From positions 1,612,001 through 1,676,000 of the forward strand of contig NZ_JAUTBF010000001.1 of assembly GCF_030818955.1 (NCBI RefSeq): a stretch of 64,000 nt of DNA, read 5' to 3'. Both the position numbers and the translations under genes were made by a program. Within the stretch, counting starts at the first letter, position 1, and each line of letters opens with the position of its first letter. This document shows, piece by piece, positions 58,995 through 64,000 of the stretch. This DNA comes from Microbacterium trichothecenolyticum (GTDB taxonomy: Bacteria; Actinomycetota; Actinomycetes; Actinomycetales; Microbacteriaceae). The notes under the pieces are model-generated. The model was given only the letters and a program-made list of their open reading frames with translations. It did not search any database and was not told the origin of the DNA.

Positions 58995-59224
58995 GAATGG
59001 TCCTCCAAGACGGATGCCCCCAACGGTTTCGGGGGACGATCCCGTCACGTTACCTAGTGTGACGAACGCCTCACGACCGCCGGGGCACCCCACGCAGCAA
59101 TGGTTACAAAGCCGCAATCTCGTTCACGTGCCGGCAACAGCGCGCCACACCGTCGCCACACACACGGGGGCGCGGAAGAGACCGGATGCCACGACCTCCG
59201 GCATCCAATCTCACAGAACGCCGA

Positions 59225-60340
59225 TCAGAGGACGTCGCCGCGACCCGTCAGCTTGAGCGCATCGACGACGCCCTTCACCCGCTGGGCGTTCTCGGCCGTC
59301 GTGACGAGCAGGGCATCGGGGGTGTCGACCACGACGATGTCACGCACCCCGATGAGGCTGATCACGCGCTTGGTCTGTGTGACGACGATGCCACTGGAGG
59401 CGTCGGCGAGCACCCGCGCATCCTCACCGAGGATGGCGAGCTCGTTACGACCGTGGGAGTTGAGCTTGGACAGGCTGGCGAAGTCACCCACGTCGTCCCA
59501 GTCGAAGTGGCCGGGGATGACGGCCAGGCGCCCCTTCTCGGCGGCCGGCTCGGCAACCGAGTAGTCGATGGCGATCTTCTTCAGGCTCGGCCAGAGGCGG
59601 TCGACGGCGGGGCCGCGGCGGTCACGGTCGTCCCACGCCTCGGCGAGCTCGAGCAGCCCCGCGTGCAGTTCCGGCTCGTTGACGGCGAGCTCGGCGAGCA
59701 GCACGTCGGCGCGCGTGATGAACATGCCCGCGTTCCAGAGGTAGGCGCGATCCTCGAAGTACTGCTTGGCGGTGTCGAGGTCGGGCTTTTCGACGAAGCG
59801 CTCCACCATGTACGCCTCGGGGGCGCCGTCGACGATGAGCTCACCGGCCTGCTTGATGTAGCCGAAGCCGACCGAGGCCTCGCTCGGCTGGATGCCGATC
59901 GTGCAGATGTACCCCTCGCGCGCGACGGCGACCGCTTGACGCACCGCGAACTCGAACTGCCGCGTCTGGCGGATGACGTGGTCCGCGGCGAACGACCCGA
60001 TGATGACGTCGGGCTCGCGGCGCACGAGGATGGCCGCGGCCAGGCCGATCGCGGCCGACGAATCGCGCGGCTCCGATTCGAGGAAGACGTTGTGGTCGGG
60101 AACGCCCGGCAACTCGCGCTCGACGGCGGCGCGGTGCGCACGCCCTGTCACGACGGCGATGCGTTCCTCGCCCGACAGCGGGGCGAGGCGGTCCCAGGTG
60201 TCGCGCAGCAGGGTCTGCCCCGACCCCGTCAGGTCGTGCAGGAACTTCGGCGCGTCGGCGCGCGAGAGCGGCCAGAGGCGGCTGCCGATCCCTCCGGCAG
60301 GAATCACGGCGTAGAAATCGTCGATAGCGGAGTCGGCCAT
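59225..60340 (-). CDS. manC: Mannose-1-phosphate guanylyltransferase
   Basis: A 371-residue nucleotidyltransferase making GDP-mannose from mannose 1-phosphate and GTP. The N-terminus has AVIPAGGIGSRLWPLSR (the G-G-x-G-x-R-L-W-P pyrophosphorylase loop), then FVEKPDLDTA and AGMFITRADVLL, typical of GMP-type enzymes. There is no isomerase domain, so it is the single-function form. GDP-mannose feeds glycans such as mannosylated lipids or the surface polymer. ATG 60340 has TATGGT 7 nt upstream; the longer frame to 60427 is not used. Confidence 0.93.
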   Translation of the reverse strand: MADSAIDDFYAVIPAGGIGSRLWPLSRADAPKFLHDLTGSGQTLLRDTWDRLAPLSGEERIAVVTGRAHRAAVERELPGVPDHNVFLESEPRDSSAAIGLAAAILVRREPDVIIGSFAADHVIRQTRQFEFAVRQAVAVAREGYICTIGIQPSEASVGFGYIKQAGELIVDGAPEAYMVERFVEKPDLDTAKQYFEDRAYLWNAGMFITRADVLLAELAVNEPELHAGLLELAEAWDDRDRRGPAVDRLWPSLKKIAIDYSVAEPAAEKGRLAVIPGHFDWDDVGDFASLSKLNSHGRNELAILGEDARVLADASSGIVVTQTKRVISLIGVRDIVVVDTPDALLVTTAENAQRVKGVVDALKLTGRGDVL

Positions 60341-60347
60341 GGCTCCG

Positions 60348-60353
60348 ACCATA
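60348..60353 (-). promoter_or_regulatory. Leaderless-type -10 box (TATGGT) of manC
   Basis: TATGGT on the minus strand, 7 nt before ATG 60340. Confidence 0.55.
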
Positions 60354-60448
60354 GTGGGCGCGGGCCGCATCGCCCGTACGGAAGAGGGATGCCACCGAGC
60401 GGGTGAACGGGAGGCGGCCCACGGCATCGGATCCCGGCATCCGATTTA

Positions 60449-60462
60449 TCTCGACGTCGAGA
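60449..60462. promoter_or_regulatory. 14-bp palindrome TCTCGACGTCGAGA in the manC/sdhC intergenic region
   Basis: A perfect palindrome of the size and style used by MarR-type repressors. It lies 43 bp upstream of the TAGTAT box and about 115 bp upstream of the sdhC start. The bound protein is not identifiable from the window. Confidence 0.5.
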
Positions 60463-60505
60463 GAGTGTTAGGCGCCCCTAATCCCCGCCGTTCATAGGCC
60501 GGACG

Positions 60506-60511
60506 TAGTAT
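60506..60511 (+). promoter_or_regulatory. -10 box (TAGTAT) of the sdh operon
   Basis: TAGTAT lies 66 nt before the sdhC start, so this transcript has a leader and uses the GGGAGGAC ribosome site. A clear -35 box is not visible. Confidence 0.5.
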
Positions 60512-60577
60512 TCAGTGGCGCCCGTGTGACGCTCGGGGCCTGGCGCCCCACACCGTGTTCGATCAGGGAGGACGACC

Positions 60578-61012
60578 GTGTCAGCACCAGCACGTGCCAC
60601 GCCGTCGGTGAAAGAGACCACCTCGAAGAGACCTCGCGGCACGCTGTACCGTGGTCGCGAGGGAATGTGGTCATGGGTGCTTCACCGCATCACCGGGGTG
60701 GCCATCTTCTTCTTCCTTCTCGTGCACGTCCTCGACACGGCGCTCATCCGCGTCTCGCCCGAGGCGTACGACGCCGTCATCGGCACGTACAAGAACCCCG
60801 TGATGGGACTCGGCGAGGTCGCTCTGGTCGGAGCGATCGCTTATCACGCCTTCAACGGCCTGCGCATCATCCTCGTGGACTTCTGGCCCTGGGCCACCCG
60901 TCACCAGCGTCAGCTGTGGTGGGGCGTGCTGGGACTCTGGGTCGTCACGATGGCCGGGTTCACCCCGCGCCACCTCATCAACGTCTTCAGCGCCGTCACC
61001 GGGAGCCACTGA
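60578..61012 (+). CDS. sdhC: Succinate dehydrogenase cytochrome b subunit
   Basis: Membrane anchor subunit of 144 residues with three hydrophobic helices. HRITGVAIFFFLLVHVLD (about 36-53) carries the His residues that bind heme b, and YHAFNGLRIILVD holds another likely heme ligand, matching the SdhC family. GTG 60578 follows GGGAGGACGACC. It passes electrons from the iron-sulfur subunit to menaquinone. The sdhD start overlaps its stop (TGATG). Confidence 0.93.
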   Translation: MSAPARATPSVKETTSKRPRGTLYRGREGMWSWVLHRITGVAIFFFLLVHVLDTALIRVSPEAYDAVIGTYKNPVMGLGEVALVGAIAYHAFNGLRIILVDFWPWATRHQRQLWWGVLGLWVVTMAGFTPRHLINVFSAVTGSH

Positions 61013-61470
61013 TGTCCGTCGCACAGGATGCCGCCACGATTCCCGCCCCGCGCACGCCGAGCGTGCGGAAGAAGGGCTCCAACCTCGAAAAGTGGGGCTG
61101 GATCTACATGCGCGCCTCCGGCGTGCTGCTGATCGTCCTGATCTTCGGCCACCTGTTCGTCAACCTGATGACGGGCGACGGCATCCACCAGATCGACTTC
61201 GCCTTCGTCGCGGGCAAGCTCGCTTCACCCTTCTGGCAGTGGTGGGACGTGCTGATGCTGTGGCTGGCCCTCATCCACGGCGCCAACGGCATGCGCACGA
61301 TCGTGAACGACTACGTCACGAACGCCACGATCCGCAAAGTCCTCGTGTGGTCGCTGTGGCTGTCGGCCGGGTTCCTCATCCTGCTCGGCACCCTCGTGGT
61401 CTTCACGTTCGACCCCTGCCTCGGCGTGACCGAGAGCAGCAGCCTGTGGGACGTGTGCCAGGCGGCGTAA
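61012..61470 (+). CDS. sdhD: Succinate dehydrogenase membrane anchor subunit
   Basis: Second anchor subunit of 152 residues with three hydrophobic helices. [20 protein letters not shown] (about 29-48) places a His toward the heme, as does [12 protein letters not shown]. The C-terminus carries two cysteines (DPCLG and DVCQAA) of unknown role. ATG 61012 shares its A with the sdhC stop (TGATG), so the two anchors are coupled. It holds SdhA/SdhB at the membrane and forms part of the quinone site. Confidence 0.92.
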   Translation: MSVAQDAATIPAPRTPSVRKKGSNLEKWGWIYMRASGVLLIVLIFGHLFVNLMTGDGIHQIDFAFVAGKLASPFWQWWDVLMLWLALIHGANGMRTIVNDYVTNATIRKVLVWSLWLSAGFLILLGTLVVFTFDPCLGVTESSSLWDVCQAA

Positions 61471-61516
61471 GCCCGCGGCATCCCTTCTCTCCCCTGACAC
61501 CAGAGGTATCGCACAC

Positions 61517-63346
61517 GTGAGCACTCAGACTTCCTCGGACTCGATCGTCAAGGACGGCGTCCACTACCACCAGTTCGACGTCGTGATCGTCGGCGCCGGC
61601 GGCGCGGGCATGCGCGCGGCGATCGAGGCCGGCCCCGGCGCGAAGACCGCCGTGATCTCGAAGCTCTACCCCACCCGCTCGCACACCGGTGCGGCGCAGG
61701 GCGGCATGGCGGCGGCCCTCGCCAACGTGGAAGAGGACTCGTGGGAGTGGCACACCTTCGACACCATCAAGGGCGGCGACTACCTCGTCGACCAGGATGC
61801 CGCGGAGATCCTCGCCAAAGAGGCCATCGACGCCGTGATCGACCTCGAGAACATGGGCCTGCCGTTCAACCGCACGCCCGAGGGCAAGATCGACCAGCGC
61901 CGTTTCGGCGGCCACACGGCCGATCACGGCAAGACCCCCGTGCGCCGCGCGTGCTACGCCGCCGACCGCACGGGCCACATGATCCTGCAGACGCTGTTCC
62001 AGAACTGCGTCAAGCTCGGCATCAACTTCTTCAACGAGTTCTACGTGCTCGACCTCATCACGGTGAAGGATGCCGCGGGCAAGACGCAGGTCGCCGGCGT
62101 CGTCGCCTACGACCTCGCCACCGGCGAGCTGCACGTGTTCCAGTCCAAGGCCGTGATCTTCGCCACCGGCGGCTTCGGCAAGATCTTCAAGACCACCTCC
62201 AACGCCCACACCCTCACCGGTGACGGCGTCGGCATCGTGTGGCGCAAGGGCCTCCCCCTGGAGGACATGGAGTTCTTCCAGTTCCACCCCACCGGCCTCG
62301 CCGGTCTCGGCATCCTGCTCACCGAGGGCGCCCGCGGTGAGGGCGCGATCCTGCGCAACGCCAGCGGTGAGCGCTTCATGGAGCGCTACGCCCCCACCAT
62401 CAAAGACCTCGCGCCTCGCGACATCGTCGCCCGCTGCATGGTGCAGGAGGTGGCCGAGGGCCGCGGCGCCGGTCCCCACCGCGATTACGTGCTGCTGGAC
62501 TGCACGCACCTGGGCGCCGAGGTGCTCGAGACCAAGCTCCCCGACATCACCGAGTTCGCGCGCACCTACCTGGGTGTCGACCCGGTCGTCGAGCCCGTGC
62601 CGGTCATGCCGACCGCGCACTACGCGATGGGCGGCATCCCCACCAACATCAAGGCCGAGGTGCTCGCCGACAACGACACCGTCGTTCCGGGCCTGTACGC
62701 CGCCGGTGAGTGCGCGTGCGTCTCGGTGCACGGCTCGAACCGCCTGGGCACCAACTCGCTGCTCGACATCAACGTCTTCGGCAAGCGCGCCGGCCGCAAC
62801 GCCGTCGAGTACGTCAAGACCGCCGACTTCGTGCCGCTGCCCGAAGACCCCGCCGCCGAGGTGCGCGGCCTCATCGAGGGCCTGCGCAACAACAGCGGCA
62901 CCGAGCGCATCGCGGTGCTGCGCAAGACCCTGCAGGACGAGATGGACAAGGGCGCGCAGGTGTTCCGCACGCACGAGTCCCTCGCCCACGTCATGGACGT
63001 GATCGCGGACCTGCGCGAGCGCTACAAGAACATCCACGTCGACGACAAGGGCAAGCGGTTCAACACCGACCTGCTCGAGGCCGTCGAACTCGGCTTCCTG
63101 CTCGACCTCGCCGAGGTCGTCGTCTACTCGGCGCAGAACCGCGAAGAGAGCCGTGGTGGTCACATGCGCGACGACTTCCCGACGCGCGACGACGAGAAGT
63201 ACATGCAGCACACCATGGCGTACCTGTCGGGCGACCCCCACTCGTCGCACCCGGCCGATCACATCGAGCTCGGCTGGAAGCCCGTGGTGTTCACCAAGAA
63301 CGAGGCCGGGGAGCTGCGCTACCCGCCGCTGGAGAGGAAGTACTGA
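61517..63346 (+). CDS. sdhA: Succinate dehydrogenase flavoprotein subunit
   Basis: Catalytic subunit of 609 residues that oxidises succinate to fumarate. The FAD fold starts at [14 protein letters not shown] (about 24-37), and [11 protein letters not shown] (about 54-64) contains the His that binds FAD covalently. Substrate residues appear in [16 protein letters not shown] and [10 protein letters not shown], and [12 protein letters not shown] is conserved near the end of the FAD domain. GTG 61517 follows AGAGG by about 10 nt. The sdhB ATG lies 1 nt after its stop. Confidence 0.95.
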   Translation: MSTQTSSDSIVKDGVHYHQFDVVIVGAGGAGMRAAIEAGPGAKTAVISKLYPTRSHTGAAQGGMAAALANVEEDSWEWHTFDTIKGGDYLVDQDAAEILAKEAIDAVIDLENMGLPFNRTPEGKIDQRRFGGHTADHGKTPVRRACYAADRTGHMILQTLFQNCVKLGINFFNEFYVLDLITVKDAAGKTQVAGVVAYDLATGELHVFQSKAVIFATGGFGKIFKTTSNAHTLTGDGVGIVWRKGLPLEDMEFFQFHPTGLAGLGILLTEGARGEGAILRNASGERFMERYAPTIKDLAPRDIVARCMVQEVAEGRGAGPHRDYVLLDCTHLGAEVLETKLPDITEFARTYLGVDPVVEPVPVMPTAHYAMGGIPTNIKAEVLADNDTVVPGLYAAGECACVSVHGSNRLGTNSLLDINVFGKRAGRNAVEYVKTADFVPLPEDPAAEVRGLIEGLRNNSGTERIAVLRKTLQDEMDKGAQVFRTHESLAHVMDVIADLRERYKNIHVDDKGKRFNTDLLEAVELGFLLDLAEVVVYSAQNREESRGGHMRDDFPTRDDEKYMQHTMAYLSGDPHSSHPADHIELGWKPVVFTKNEAGELRYPPLERKY

Positions 63347-63347
63347 G

Positions 63348-64000
63348 ATGGCATCCACCGTTCTCGACACCACCGACGTCTCCGACGAGGTCGAGCAGAC
63401 CCCGGAGGACACCGGCATCCAGTCGTTCCTCGTCACCTTCAACATCCGCCGTTTCGACCCCGAGGTCGACGACGAGCCGCGCTGGGTCGACTACGACGTG
63501 GAGCTGTACTCCACAGACCGCGTGCTCGACGCGCTGCACAAGATCAAGTGGGAGACCGACGGCTCGCTGTCGTTCCGCCGCTCGTGCGCGCACGGCATCT
63601 GCGGATCGGATGCCATGCGCATCAACGGCCGCAACCGCCTGGCCTGCAAGACGCTGATCAAGGATCTCGACATCTCGCAGCCGATCTACGTCGAGGCGAT
63701 CAAGGGCCTGCCGCTCGAGAAGGACCTCATCGTCGACATGGAGCCGTTCTTCGCCTCCTACCGCGAGGTGCAGCCCTTCCTCATCTCGAACTCGAAGCCC
63801 GAGCCGGGCAAGGAGCGCATCCAGTCGATCGTCGACCGCGAGGTGTTCGACGACACCACCAAGTGCATCCTGTGCGCCGCATGCACCTCGTCGTGCCCGG
63901 TGTTCTGGACCGACGGGCAGTACTTCGGCCCCGCCGCGATCGTCAACGCGCACCGCTTCATCTTCGACTCGCGTGACGACGCCGGAGATGTGCGCCTCGA
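63348..64000 (+). CDS. sdhB: Succinate dehydrogenase iron-sulfur subunit (5' part)
   Basis: The first 217 codons of the iron-sulfur subunit; the window ends inside the gene. The ferredoxin-like N-terminal domain binds [2Fe-2S] through SCAHGICGSDAM and NRLACKT. The C-terminal domain begins with CILCAACTSSCPVFW, cysteines of the [4Fe-4S] and [3Fe-4S] centres. A further cysteine group is expected beyond the edge. It relays electrons from the flavin to the heme subunits. GAGAGG lies 9 nt before ATG 63348. Confidence 0.95.
   Translation, partial: MASTVLDTTDVSDEVEQTPEDTGIQSFLVTFNIRRFDPEVDDEPRWVDYDVELYSTDRVLDALHKIKWETDGSLSFRRSCAHGICGSDAMRINGRNRLACKTLIKDLDISQPIYVEAIKGLPLEKDLIVDMEPFFASYREVQPFLISNSKPEPGKERIQSIVDREVFDDTTKCILCAACTSSCPVFWTDGQYFGPAAIVNAHRFIFDSRDDAGDVRL

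Noticed and set aside
56385..59057. An 890-codon plus-strand open frame opposite the nucleoside transporter genes
   Set aside because: Fully antisense to the ATPase and BMP lipoprotein; sequence is Asp/Glu/Arg-rich and shows no motif.
61403..63445. A 680-codon minus-strand frame opposite sdhA
   Set aside because: Antisense shadow of sdhA; no motifs or start signals.

Overview
The window comes from a high-GC actinobacterium, most likely a Microbacteriaceae member close to Microbacterium. This rests on codon bias, the actinobacterial AccE subunit, the LGFP-repeat surface protein and the gene order, not on a database search. Both edges cut genes: the left edge falls inside a fused RmlC-RmlD gene and the right edge inside sdhB. 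No tRNA, rRNA, CRISPR array or classical insertion sequence is visible. No gene-free stretch exceeds about 300 bases; the longest (6733-7022) holds a hairpin and a possible promoter.

Bases 1-20600 form a cell-surface polysaccharide region: dTDP-rhamnose synthesis, a Wzm/Wzt exporter, several glycosyltransferases, an acyltransferase, a large secreted LGFP-repeat protein with almost identical internal DNA repeats, and a heptose set (gmhA, gmhB, hldE, a GT9 heptosyltransferase) that is striking in a Gram-positive. One glycosyltransferase appears frameshifted. An LCP ligase gene (20602-22068), coupled to purE, could attach the polymer to the wall.

Bases 22065-39262 are core metabolism: purE/purK, a PH-domain protein, birA, acyl-CoA carboxylase (beta, epsilon, then maf and alpha), an inserted two-component system and an RNA methyltransferase, then lpdA, purine nucleoside phosphorylase and a phospho-sugar mutase. 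Together with add-deoA-cdd and sdhCDAB further right, this order and orientation match the Mycobacterium tuberculosis segment Rv3264c-Rv3319 as I remember it. The blocks that do not match are therefore probable insertions.

Bases 39263-50688 are accessory. A mannitol PTS operon carries its own HPr and EI. On either side of it lie two related genes with an AbiEi-like N-terminus and a DUF559/Vsr-like nuclease C-terminus. Each is bracketed by structured inverted repeats, of a different family at each locus, and each has the same TGTCCAC motif at the same distance upstream. This nuclease-plus-palindrome arrangement is the best candidate here for an undescribed system.

Bases 50689-64000 hold a nucleoside uptake and salvage operon (BMP lipoprotein, ATPase, two permeases, cdd, deoA, add), a mannose-1-phosphate guanylyltransferase and the succinate dehydrogenase operon. 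Across the whole window many genes have a TANNNT -10 hexamer only 6-7 nt before the start codon, as expected for leaderless mRNAs. Genes inside operons are often joined by 4-base GTGA or ATGA stop/start overlaps. Both signals were used to choose starts.
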